From: Saccoglossus kowalevskii
Taxonomy: Eukaryota; Hemichordata; Enteropneusta; Harrimaniidae
NCBI RefSeq assembly: GCF_000003605.2
Contig: NW_003151254.1
Span: forward strand, 591,244-638,381
Length of the DNA: 47,138 bases
Direction of reading: 5' to 3'
Shown piece by piece: positions 1 through 11,699 of the stretch; position 1 is the stretch's first letter; every line of letters starts with the position of its first letter. The position numbers and the translations under genes were made by a program. The notes under the pieces are model-generated. The model searched no databases. It was not told the origin of the DNA and worked only from the letters and a program-made list of their open reading frames with translations.

Positions 1-1270
1 GCGCGTCGTCATAGAAATTAGGCGCCAATTTGTGAATGGGCATTATAAATAGAGGCGAATCGTCTGACAAAGATGTCAAAGAGAAATGTCAACAAAATCG
101 AATATTCGGCCATTACGGAACCAGATCTCCGTTAAACGATGGCCCTAATAGGGTCTAAATTGAACCAACGTTGTTCTTTGATTGATTATGTGCGAAGTCT
201 TGATAACCAAAGGCACAATGTAATTTTATAAGTTACAAATATAAATTGGCGAAAGGGGAAAACACTGCAGTGCGAAGTTTGACAGAAATTTAACATTGGT
301 CTTCTAAATCGACTTTAAATTACGATTTTGGGTATGTGAATATGTGGTTGCTGTGTAAAGACAGATTTGTTTTACGGTTAGAACCGTTTTAGACGACATT
401 CATACTCATTTTGTGTTGATTACGATATGTGTTGGAACGATAGGTAACAATAAACGTAATTGGCTTCTTCGAAAAAGATCACTATCGATTACAAAAAAGA
501 GAATGAAAATCCTAGTACAGAATTACATGGTGTCTATCGCTAAAACTCAGATCAATTGGCTTGAGTGTCCATATTCGCTGTTTTTCAAACCGAGAAAAAA
601 CGCGAAAACAGCTCTTTCTAAGTATGTTTGACCTTGAACGTAACTAATTCGATGTTTTTGACAATTGTCTAGTCATAGTCATGTTTATCAATAAAAAAAT
701 ACGAGTCTGGGACCAATTCATCTTTCCACATCTGAACGTTTTCTCAGCATTAACAAACTTGAATCAAAACAAACAAAAATGTTATATTCCCATGTACTTT
801 ATTAATGTTAAAGTAATATAGCATTTTTTACCATTTTGAAAACTCGATTTTTTTTTAAATAATAAAAAATAAATATGATTATGTAAATCACAGAAACGAA
901 TGTCTGATTTGACATTTCAAAAAGTCCAAATTGAATATACTTAATAGTGTAAACTACATAATGTGATGTCTGATTGTTTTTTGGAAAGTCGGCCGTGTCT
1001 AATCAGTTTTATCAGATTTATATGAATCTGATTGCGAAAATCGGCTCGGGTCTTAATTGGATGCCATATTCACGTCCGTCCGAATTTTGAAAACAAAAAA
1101 AATTCTTCAGTGATGGTGGTTGGTTTAAATCATTGTTAATATTGTTTACACTCTAAATCAGTACATTTGTGTATATTGTTTTGCATTGTAATTTAGATCA
1201 TAGACTTTTTCTAAGTAAAATGGTAAATTTGCTGGTACAGTTAGGCAAGTGAACTTTACATATAACAATG
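1..1270. other. Upstream intergenic DNA, no gene recognised
   Basis: AT-rich DNA with no open frame that reads like protein. A TATAAATA word lies at 44-51, with a short ATG frame of about 20 codons beginning near 73, but no splice or domain evidence supports a gene. The remainder has A/T runs and no repeat that I could pair within the window. It may hold distal regulatory DNA of the phosphatase gene that follows. Confidence 0.4.
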
Positions 1271-1330
1271 ATTGTTTACTCTCGCGTGTGAGGTACATGC
1301 ATGAAGAGCGCCGCCCGTAATTCAGTAGGT

Positions 1331-1366
1331 ATCACTAGAGGGCGTTATCCAAGATGGCTGCTTGCA
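1331..1366 (+). promoter_or_regulatory. CTCF-like and YY1-like sites at the PGP start
   Basis: The sequence TCACTAGAGGGCG (1332-1344) closely resembles the core CTCF motif (CCACYAGRKGGCR). Ten bases further on, CCAAGATGGCTGC (1349-1361) matches the YY1 consensus and contains the PGP start codon. In vertebrates YY1 sites often sit at the start of housekeeping genes, and CTCF and YY1 binding preferences are conserved across bilaterians. No TATA box is evident close by, which suits a housekeeping promoter. Motif matches alone do not prove binding. Confidence 0.45.
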
Positions 1367-4300
1367 AGGAGCTGACGGCTAATTTGGTTCACGATTTCAT
1401 TTCGTCTGTTGACACGATTCTTTGTGATTGTGACGGTAAGAATCTGTGTTATACAGACGATAATATATTTTAGATAGGTTCACGGTACTTGGCGTTCATG
1501 TCATTGACTTGCCATTTACTGAATAGCCGAAGCGCATATGTTCACTCCACATTTTTTGTTTGCAGTTTTTAAATGTTTGTTTGTAAGACACTTTTTATTC
1601 GTTCCTAAGGCTTTTATGCGTCTAATAAATATTATAACATTGCCGGGATAAGAAAGAAGTCAGTAGAGGCAAATTGTAAATGTTTATAAACCACGGATAG
1701 GCAAAGAAATGCCATGGAAGCCCAATATTAGAGGTCGACTTGTGGTATAGAGTGGGCATTAAGGGTCGACCGTTTGGAATCACGGGGGGGAGAGGTGACG
1801 AAACAAAATGTGTAGGCTAAGCACTTAGAGAAAAAAGAAATTGTCTTGTAGGAAACAAATAAGAGATAAGACACTGAACAAAACATTTGCACTGGCCACA
1901 ATCTTCCTGCCACCCCCATGTTTTCAATGGTTAACTCCTTATATAGGATCTGTCTATTTCTATTTATTAGTACCGGTAATTAATAAAATATTGTCAATAA
2001 ATGAACAGAATAACTAGCTCTGTGAAAGTAGAGTTGTTTATATTCATTTGGAACTTGAGGTGCCGTCAAGTCCCAATGGATTTTTTTTTGCAAATTAGCT
2101 GAAATGCAATTTTAGCTTAATTTTGTTTATATATTTCTTGTTGATCAAATCAAAGAATCTTGCCACTGAACATGTTTTTCCATGTATTCAGTGTTATTTA
2201 CCTTCTATAACAATTCAGGCTGTTCCTGTTATTTAAGGAATGTATCATTAAAGAAGAAAAATGTAGTTTTTGTGCAAGTATATACTATCAGATCACCAAG
2301 CCCATTTCCTTGATTTTTAGAATTCCAAAGTGAAATAAGTTTTTTTGGCCTTGGAATAAAATTAGAACATTTTCAAATGACATTATTGCGCACTGCCATT
2401 GAAATTTATAAATATTTATATATGCTATCATGGGAATGGATTTGTCGTATTGATAGTAAAAGATAAAGCCCTAAAATGCTTGTCAACACACTGACACAAT
2501 AGAGTTTATCAGGACAATCACTGCCACTATGGAATATTGGCTTAGCCCTTATCTGGTCAGGTCAATGTAAAAGTACATGGGCTGGCAGGGTAAGAGTTAA
2601 ATTTCTGTATATTTAAAGTGATGTAAGTAGCTCTCTTGTTAATAATGACACTATTTCAGTGTACCGGTAGGTGTATGAGGATGTTTTGTTGAGTAAAGAA
2701 AATTACAAACTGAAACTGAGCTATTGGCCTTCATAGTGAATTTATCTCACATTCAGAAACAAGGAATGGCTGTACTCTTTGATTGCAAGTCTCATTGAAA
2801 AACCTGATTGTTTGAAGATGTTATTTACAATCGTTTCCATCTGTGATACATTCAGGTGTGATCTGGAAAAACAATGATTCCATACCTGGAGCAGCTGAAG
2901 CACTAAAGAAGTTGAGACTTAAGGTGAGATTTCATGATATGATCTTATTACAGTGTATTAATATACGTCTGTCACCGCAACACCATAACTTACAGCGTGC
3001 CGTAATTTTGCAGTATTTTATGGGGTATTTTCATCCTACCATATTAGGAAATGAGAATTCCAAATATGGAATTATTACCCGCGTAAGCGTCCTCTAATAA
3101 TAAACAGACATGTCTGCCACACAAAGAAGTTCACTGATTCTGTTCTAAACATTTTGGATTTCGGCATTTCTATAATGTATCCTTGGAAAGAAAAGATGTT
3201 TAATAATAATACCTCAAAGTATGCACAAAGACAGTACGACGTCGCATCAACCTCTGCTGCGTGTCGGTCTATACTCCCGCTGTACTGTCTTCGTGCATAT
3301 TTTGAGGTATCCTCGTAATAGCCTCATATTCTTTTACGCATCCCTTGCACCTTACATAGCGCATGTAGAATACATTGGTTGTTCGGACAAAGTCTGTAAA
3401 CAGGGATTGATTCCTTGTGTGTCTTCTTTTGTATATTGAACATTGCTGGTTAGTATGTTCAAAAGTCACACACCCATCATACATCTTGGAATACTTGTGC
3501 ACATCCATATGTTTTACAACCTGATACAAAATAAGGCCAGTTTTTTCACATTTTTTAAATAAGCAAACAAATTTCATCATTTCTTATTATTATCTTCTTA
3601 TACTATTGCATATGCTATTTAGTCTAATTGAACATTATTCTGATTTTTTTTTCTATCAGGGTAAACGGATATTTTTTGTTACAAATAACAGCACCAAGTC
3701 AAGAAAACAGTATATAGAGAAATTATTAAATCTGGGTTTTGAAGCTTATCCGGTAATTTATTTGTTTTAACAAAAAAAACTTCTAGACAATTCATTTATT
3801 GCATCATAATAGAGCTACATATCACGATATTTATGTGCATTCTCAGAACACTTGCAGGGGGTAGTAAGTGTGATTTCTCTATTTTCATACAAGAACAAGT
3901 TTGAAAGTTACAGTTTAAAATTTCGCCTGCATTCAATCTATTAAATGAGATACTTTTTTTATTTGGATTTATGAGATAAAATTTGTCACCATAAAATAAA
4001 GCCATATGGTAAAAGTTAAAAAAATCGTAGAATAAGTTTTAATGGTAGCTACTTTAAGCTTAAAGTCATTATATAAATGAGTAGTGTATGTTTTGTTTAA
4101 ATTGTGTGAACAATATTGTTTATGTTAGTAATTGTGTCAAGAACACGTTGAACACTAATTTTTTCTGCTACAATTCTAGTCAAACTTTTTTGCAAATTTT
4201 CACGTATTTTTCTATCATTTCTTTGTTAATTTTGGGCCAAATGACTATAATCTAGTTTAGTAAAGATTTTGGAAGAAAAAATTATTTTTTGTGAAAAATG

Positions 4301-6953
4301 ACAGTATTTGGCATTTTTGAAAGGTCTATTTTAGAACAAAATTTTAATAAATTTTGCAAATTTTGTGGCTGTGAACATTTCACAGAGGTTAGACGACAAT
4401 GTAAAAACTTGAAAAGCATGACTATTTCAAACATTCGGCCAATAAAGCAAGTACCCATTTTAAAAAATTTAAAAGAGTGATTTGTCTCATTTGTAAAATC
4501 ATGACCGTTTGTATTGATATACCTTTTAATTAACTTTTCCCCACCAGTTCCTACTTTCATCACAACATAGTCCTGTTTATAGTCTGCTCTTTCCTTCAAA
4601 ATATTGGGACAAAAACTGGAACATTTTTTGAGTAAAAACCAAAAATTTACACAAATTTTGTCTGTTGGCCCCCAAATTAGCGTTAAATATAAAAAAGTGT
4701 GAAAAAATTTGAGTGAGAAAGTCTGGTGGTGAAGGGTTAGGACTGGTGAAATTTTAAGGTACATTGATAGGAGCAGACAGTGGAGGACCTCATGATTGTT
4801 TTTTTTTTCAAACCAAATAGGAAGAAATTATATGCACTGCATTTGCTGCAGCCTCGTACTTAAAACATAGCTTAAAATTGAATGGAAAAGTGTATCTAAT
4901 TGGAAGTATTGGAATGGCTGAAGAACTGGATTTAATGGGTATTCCTTACTTTGGTATTGGGGTAAGTAATGGGCATACAATATATAGGTATATGATTAAG
5001 TAATGGGTATATGATGCTACAAAAATCATAATGAATTATTTAAATATTTATTATAATAACGATGTTTGTTTATTTTTAGCCTGATCCTGTAAAGTCTCTT
5101 GACATGGCGGAATGGGCAGCTTTACCAATAGATAATGAGGTACTGTGAATATATACAACTTTTTTCATTAACAAACAAGGTACTGTGAATATATGCTACT
5201 TTTCTTATTAACAAATGAGGTACTGTGAATATATATGCAAGCATGATGGAAAGTGATCTGTGCACATTATCAGTTCCACTATTTCTCTTTCTGGACATTG
5301 TCAGATTTTCTCTTACTGATAATTTGACTGATTCTAGAAGAGTTTATCTCTTTTCTGATTTTTATTAGTTTTTGTATCAAAATTTCTATTAGGGAAATCA
5401 TATTTATTTTTATTAACCCTGAATGCTTCCTTTAATAAGCTGTTCAATGAATTTTGAAATTTAATAAAGTATTTGATTGCCTATTTTTACTGAAAACCTC
5501 CAAGGGATATCTTCCGAGCTTGGTGTATAGACCCATAATAGGTACATTTCATGACACAGGATTTGACAATAGCTCACTTTAATCAGTTATTTGTGATCAC
5601 ATTGACTTTGCAGGTAAAGGCTGTACTAGTGGGCTTTGATGAACATCTTAGTTATATTAAACTAATTAAAGCTGGCACGTATCTCAATGATCCTGAATGT
5701 GCCTTTGTTGCAACCAATGAAGATCTTCGATATCCACTAGGTGGAAAAATTATGATTCCAGGTAAAAGATTGATTATTCTTTAAGTTACATATCTGTAGA
5801 AAACCTCTTATCATAAGAGCTTCAGATTGTATACACTTCATGAGAAATGTTATCCAACAGAATCCTGAAATCAAATTCAGGAGTCCCTCCTAAAATAAGT
5901 AAGGTAAAATGGCCATTACAACAATGAAAAACATGTTTGATTTGGTGACAGTGCAGGCAACCTGCAGTGCTACTATATATTTCAGGATTAGTTGCCAAAC
6001 CAAGTTTTTTTTTTATTTTTCATAATTATCAAGGAAGGTGTTCTGCATATAATACAATATGGGAGTTCAACTTTGGGGTTATGTTTATTCTTATAACTTG
6101 TTTACATTTTGTTGATTTGAACCTTGGGGATTGCAACAATTGTTGTTCCCTTTCTTGTGTAGTTTGATGATGATACCTGTTTTCCCAGTCATCTGGTGCT
6201 GGTCTCACTGTTCCATATATCCTGAAGGATGTTCTGGAGGATGTGAGGTGAATCTTTACCTTTCACTTGCTTGATCATACATACCTTTTTTGGAACACTG
6301 CATATTCACACCATCTGTTTCATGAAATGGACAGTGTTCTTAGTGGCTTACATTTAAAATGATTGTGTAATATTTATCTGTAATACCTGTGTCTTACAGG
6401 TACAGGTGTTATTGTGGGGGCTGTGAAACAAGCAGCTCAACGAGAGCCTGTAGTTCTTGGAAAACCCAGTAAATATCTTTTTGACAGTATTATGCAAAGG
6501 TAGGTGTGATTTAAATTAGAATTGTTTCAGCATTGTTCTGCATGTTAATGAAAGTACTGAAATTAAACTTACCTGAGACTCACACATTCTGCAAGATATG
6601 AAAAATTTGAGACTCTATAGAGAGACTTAAAATTCCTGTTGACACCATGGACAAGATAACAGTTTATAGGCTTTCTTATCAATACCATGGTATACTCATT
6701 TGCCGAGTTCTTTTCACTCAATACTTTCAGCTTTGAAGGAGTAACTCCTGAACGGACAGTTATGATTGGTGATCGTTTATCAACTGATATATCAATGGGA
6801 AGAACATGTGGTCTGAAAACTTTACTGGTCGAAACTGGTATTGATACAAGGGTTGATGCCAAAGAGAATCAAAAAAGCAATTCAATTGAAAGGCAAAAGA
6901 TGGTTCCAGATTATTTTATAACAAGTTTGGCTGATCTGGGGAAAACACTTTGA
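1354..6953 (+). CDS. PGP: Glycerol-3-phosphate/phosphoglycolate phosphatase (HAD family), 8 exons
   Basis: Exons: 1354-1435, 2856-2923, 3660-3752, 4821-4961, 5080-5139, 5614-5761, 6400-6499, 6731-6953. They total 915 nt (304 aa; human PGP is 321), and all join in phase at GT-AG sites. HAD motif I, DCDGVIW, spans exons 1-2, with the nucleophile Asp and the acid-base Asp two residues on. Motif II is FVTNNST (exon 3). Motif III Lys is in VVLGKPS (exon 7). Motif IV is GDRLSTD (exon 8). The C2 cap lies between motifs II and III, and VGFDEHLSYIKL fits it. The C-terminal KENQKSN...MVPDYF block resembles PGP more than pyridoxal phosphatase (PDXP). The family hydrolyses glycerol-3-phosphate and the toxic side product 2-phosphoglycolate in the cytosol, using Mg2+. 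The start was chosen as the only ATG upstream of motif I in frame. PDXP-like activity cannot be excluded. Confidence 0.95.
3209..3310. mobile_element. Small TA-flanked foldback MITE in PGP intron 2
   Basis: Inverted arms of 29 bp (3209-3237 and 3282-3310) differ at two positions. Each outer end reads TA then CCTCAAA, consistent with a TA target duplication of the Tc1/mariner type. The spacer is 44 bp. No coding capacity. It lies between PGP exons 2 and 3 on unspliced intron sequence. Confidence 0.7.
4530..4739 (+). mobile_element. TTAA MITE family copy 1, PGP intron 3
   Basis: Starts TTAACTTTTCCCCACCAG and ends CTGGTGGTGAAGGGTTAG, which are imperfect inverted ends. The interior matches copies at 23725-23954 (reverse orientation) and 42524-42768 (same orientation): shared words include the ATAGTCC..TTTATAGT segment, TTTCCTTC, TTTTTTGAGTAAAAAC and TTTTGTCTGTT. 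TTAA at the ends suggests piggyBac-type insertion. The right TTAA has decayed to TTAG. The 160-codon minus-strand frame crossing it is fortuitous. Confidence 0.75.
5136..5234 (+). repeat. 40-bp tandem triplication covering the exon 5 splice donor
   Basis: The block GGTACTGTGAATATAT occurs at 5139, 5179 and 5219, an exact period of 40. The first copy contains the real donor of PGP exon 5 (exon ends 5139). The third copy also keeps the exon-like ATGAG before GT, so it is a possible decoy donor. Using it would add 80 nt and shift the frame. Confidence 0.85.
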
Positions 6954-6969
6954 TGTTTGACTTTCTATA

Positions 6970-7004
6970 ATTAAAGTGCGAATCTGTGCTTGTCAATTAA
7001 TAAA
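6970..7004 (+). terminator. Poly(A) signals of PGP
   Basis: ATTAAA at 6970-6975 and a canonical AATAAA at 6999-7004 follow the stop codon by 17 and 46 nt. Either could direct cleavage and would give a very short 3' UTR. Confidence 0.6.
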
Positions 7005-9473
7005 ACAGCATGATTTAAACACTTATTATAATTTACATGTAACAATGGACTAAAAGAATTCAAAATAAATTAATATGCAGGTATCCCAAATAACATATTA
7101 TAAGATTAAGTTCATTTTTTTAATTAAAAAGGTTGCATTTTTGATTTTATATTGATTATATTGACTATATTAAAAATTCTGTGATTTTAGTGCAATGTGT
7201 ATTGTAAATTATTTGAACAAGGAATTAGTTTCTACTTAGAAAGATGGAATAATGTTTACACAACAATGCATCATACTCTTGTCTTTCACATGTTGGTCGC
7301 CATTAATAAAGTAGTGATAGATCAAATCAATATATATTCACTAGGAGGTTATTTGGCCTGCTTGTTCTGCCAGTACCACTGCAGTTGGGGTACCTACTGG
7401 AAATTAAATCAACTTGATCTTACAAGTGTGGTTTCAAGTAGAAATAGCATCTCAAGTAGAAAACAACCAGAAGCACAAAAACAACAAAACAATAACCTAA
7501 AAAGTACAGTTATACATAATCAAATCATTGAACGAATGATAAAGCTAAAGGTAATCAATCAATATTTAATGTCACGTTTTGGAAAGAGTGAGAACATTTT
7601 ACACAGGTCATATATCAATTTGCATTATAATCATTATAGAAATATGAAATTTTTGATCTGAGATCATCTATGTTACAGATTTTTCATATTAACCTACAAG
7701 CTCTTTATATCTGTGGCGATATCAACGTTTAGTCATTTTTTTTTTACAAATCTCAGGCTAACAATTATCGCATATGTCAATCACTTGGCGTATCCTGTTA
7801 TTCTTGCTGTTTGATTGACTATGAAGATTACCTAATTGTCTCTATCTGCATTTGTCCATCATGAGTGCAATTATTGTTCATGCATGCATTCCTTAATCTT
7901 CATAATAATAGTATTTATTATCTTGACAACGGTAGCAAAAAAAGTCACAATGACACTTTTCTTGGCTGGAAGTAAACAATTAAAGAATATTTCAAGAGCC
8001 TTTGAGGCTGCTTCTCATAGATCATGAGTAACATTCTGTAGTACGTCACCAGCCATATCTGCAAACAATCAACTTATTTTCAGCCTAGCTACTTTAATCG
8101 AAGTTGAGCCAGTCTTTTCTATATAGGACTGCTTCAGTATGAAATCGTCACTCATTTTATGCTTTCAAATTTACGTTCATATATAATACAGGGCATGGCG
8201 TATCAGGTAAATTGGCAAATATTCCCCATGAAATGTTCAAGGATATGGCCGAGTAAATTGGTGAAATTTAAATCCATTGTATTCTGGCAATAATTAGCAT
8301 TACATAAAAAACTAAATATCCAAGAATGAAGCGGATAATTAGATTCAGTTGTATCCTTTGAAAAACTGCCACAATCTTGGTGAGCGATTTTCTGATTTTA
8401 TTAGAATTAAGTAACCAAACCAGACATAGTTACACGTTGCTTACTGGTCTTTTTTTTATATTTGTTTAATTTTGTTTATAGTGACAAAGGTTGACTGGTG
8501 TTCAAAGTGTTATTTAATTATCAATATACCTGAATGTGAAATCGTACGTTTTAACTAATGTTTTAGTTATCTAGTTTGATACTAAATCATTTTTTTTTAA
8601 TAAACAAAAACTATAATGAATGCAATATAATGTCACATCACTAGTGTCAGTATATAGAACAATTTAGTCCGAAATGGGTTGTTAGTTTTATCAAAGACAA
8701 TGTCTTTGGTTTTATATTGCAAATGAAAAAGAAACAAGCATAAATGCAATTCGTGCAAACTCTTAGTCGTTAAATCTATATAGTGTGATGTTTTAGCTGG
8801 CAATGAAGGAGAAAACTATAGTAATATTTATTGTGCTTGACGGAAGCCCAGTATTTTAGGGTGGGCCCTTTGACGTCTCGAAGAGGTCCAGAAGAAAAAG
8901 CATTGCTTGTGCTTACTCTCTTAATTTTGTTTTCGTGTCTCATTCTTTGTTTTAGTTCTCAATTGTTTTTATTTAATTATTGGGACCTAACAAGGACAAT
9001 GGATGTATGACAATGACTATCGGGTTAAATTGTCTTCATGGTTCAATTCATCAGAGGAAAAAACAATTTTGGAAACTTGTCAAAAGGAGTTTGAAGATGT
9101 AGACTACCTAACATAATTTTAATTTTATTTATTACGAAAATATAACTATGCACACGGGACCGTGTTGTCATTGCTGTGTTCACACAATAAAATAATACCA
9201 ATTGAATTACTTATTACATTGTCAGTTTGTTATGTCGAGTGTACTGAAAAAATATATTAATAAAAACACTCGCAAATTTACAAGATCATCATCGTGAAAA
9301 AAAAGAATGTAGCTCGAACCGGTGATGCCACTTTTACCTGTTACAAAAAAACTTCTAACGTAATTTTGTCTCTTCGTACACTTGTGTAATTGTTGTTTAT
9401 TACTTTAGTACATATATAATCGACTTGCCACATGATGACACCAAGTTGTACCTTGTAACAAGCAGGTCACAGT
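7005..9473. other. Intergenic spacer, no gene recognised
   Basis: About 2.5 kb of AT-rich DNA. An open frame of 154 codons at 7197-7661 is low-complexity (runs of Asn, Gln, His and Tyr), begins in AT-rich sequence and has no recognisable domain or splice context, so I do not call it a gene. No inverted repeat ends were found here. Confidence 0.5.
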
Positions 9474-9670
9474 CAGCTGGCGTACACGTGATAATAAAAT
9501 AAACGGGATCAATTTACCGATATTTACTATATGGGGGCAGCCTTCTTGAGTACGGCTTAAAACTAAATAAACAAGTTTAAAAATAGGTTTATTTAGTCTA
9601 GATGTCGGCCCCAAATAGTAAAAATCGGTAAATTGGTCGCGTTTATATTATTATCACGTGTATGCCAGCT
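9474..9670. repeat. 197-bp foldback (hairpin) element
   Basis: Left arm 9474-9537 and right arm 9606-9670 are inverted copies, identical at roughly 55-58 of 65 positions. Both begin with CAGCTGGC at the outside and include TACACGTGATAATAA. Inside them a second perfect 11-bp inverted pair, ACTAAATAAAC (9562-9572 and 9587-9597), continues the stem, so nearly the whole element can fold. Weaker complementarity continues outward for some tens of bases. No coding capacity. Confidence 0.75.
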
Positions 9671-11699
9671 GATTGTGCTGCAGGTTAGTTGACGGTGTTT
9701 CATTTCGACATCACTAAGTCTATGGTATGTCTGCAATGTTATAAAATTGATAACAATCAGGACATTGTTTATAAATTCACTAGTAGTAATAGATAACCCA
9801 CGAGTGGTTATGTACGGTAACCATCACGTGACCACGAGTTATCTATTCGTACCAAATTATCAATTCTATTTAATCCCTGTCGCTCGTACTCAACAATGTC
9901 AATGCAGAATTGTGGTCCGTCCATTCAACCGACTAGCATTATGAACAAATCGTTTAAGCCGACAGTACACTAACATAGTCGGGCAACATAATTTAATTTG
10001 GCCGTGAAATCCATGCACGTAACCACGTTTTTGTGGTTTTATGCCGTAACCACCACGTGATCATAGATTGTCTATCACATGTCCAATTGCAGAAGTTTAT
10101 GAATATGAACAAACAATAATTTTGTTTGAAGTTTTGTTTAAACGACTGTAATAAATAAAGGAAAATAATGTTTACAATATTATAGAGAAGAACTGTGTAG
10201 AAGTGGACTAGTGCAGTGGTTATGCTGTGTCAACACATATTTCTTGATTATGTGGGCTAAAATCATTTTCGTTATGTCTATCCATGCTTCGATTGCACCG
10301 TGTAAAATCCAATGATTAGCCATGCCATGCCATGACATAAGATATTCAATCTGTAATCACCCGTTCCAAGTACACGTGTACTCATTCTGTGGTAATTCAT
10401 TTTCCCGGCGTGCGATCTACGTCCTAGGCGGGGATATTAATTGGAGACTGTTACAATACTAGCATGATGACCTTTATTTCGAAACAGATAAGAAGCCAGT
10501 GATACACACATATACGAGGTATATGTGAACCTCCTAGCCGAATATTACATTTCGATTTCTTTAAATGAGCTCTGGGTGTTACTACTTTCAGCTAAACTAT
10601 CCAATGCAAGACATTTTGAGAAGGTAAGTATTACTTTAAAACGTAAAAAATATCCCCACCTTATCAGCAGTGCTAATTAAATGATTAACATAAGTGTTGC
10701 TACTTACTGGAGCGCAATACTAAGAGTATTTTGCAGAATCTCAGGAAATATCATCATAACAAGTCTGTAATGCTATGACAGATACCAGAAGCGCGTGAAG
10801 ATATGTTTGTTTTTTGGGGGAAATGTATTTACATTTTTTTCAGTGGGTGAAGATTGATACATCAAAATAAATTAAGTTGCAAAGCCTTTGACGTAGTAGG
10901 GTGTCGAATTCCAGAAAATACTCCCGACTTAAAAATACACTTTGCATTATTTAATGAACAAATAAATCCGGAATTCGCTACAATTCCAGGTTTAGTCATC
11001 TCAAAGGTGACATCCCTGTCAATACATTTTGATGTTTTGACAGACATCAACTCGACACAGCAAATAGTTGACTTCTAAGTCAGTTAAAGTTCAATAGATC
11101 TTGACTTGTTGAGTTCAGACTGATCATGTTGAACTCTAACCCGTACATGTATTGCAATTATTTTTTTGCTATAATTTTAGATCGGGGGGGGGGGGGCTGT
11201 ATGGACATCCGTTTTTACTTGATGTTCAGTTCAGAAACAATGATTTTGATAGCATATTTTATTTGAGCAAAAAGGGAAAAACGTGGTAAAAATTGATTTG
11301 TGATTCAGACATTCTCTAAACAGGACGTTGGCAACGCCGTGGACTTGGCGATCTGCCTTTGTTTTCTAGATACACCCATAGACATGCTGCCGGCAACATG
11401 TTGTCAGTAGCATGTCTGTAGCTATTTGGTATACACTTTATATCATACCTGTAGTTACTTAGTATATTTGGGTCACAGAATTACGGTGTCCCCATTACAT
11501 GTTCATTCAAGGGTGTAAAGCGAAGGCACTCAATATTTGGCAACCGGTGTTATAATCATGTTTTACTTTTTCCACCTTTGGTAAATAGGAAACACATTCC
11601 ACACACTGTCGTAAAGGACCAGCGAGAAAGTTGTCAACATCTGCGTAGAACTGTCCAGTCCTGCAGAATAAACTACACCATTCGATACTAAAGCTATGA
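9671..11699. other. Intergenic spacer with CACGTG words and cryptic splice sites
   Basis: Contains two related hairpins built on GTGGTT..TAACCA (about 9793-9845 and 10016-10078), each next to CACGTG (9825-9830, 10054-10059), plus ACACGTGTA at 10372-10380. A segment at 10592-10623 is bounded by a good acceptor (ACTACTTTCAG) and a consensus donor (GTAAGT), and another acceptor follows at 10841-10843. These could be exons of a non-coding transcript, but no coding frame runs through them. A G13 run sits near 11185. Confidence 0.4.

Noticed and set aside
44-51. TATAAATA as promoter of a gene at the window start
   Set aside because: The following ATG frame ends after about 20 codons and no exon continues it.
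4282-4764. 160-codon open frame on the minus strand
   Set aside because: It runs through the TTAA MITE copy and AT-rich intron of PGP, and shows no domain.
7197-7661. 154-codon open frame on the + strand
   Set aside because: Low-complexity, no recognisable family, no splice or promoter context.
10854-11078. Open frame after a good acceptor at 10841-10843
   Set aside because: An in-frame TGA follows the acceptor and no family is recognised; nothing links it to another coding exon.
11185-11197. G13 run
   Set aside because: A single homopolymer; too short to argue for a structured element and prone to sequence error.
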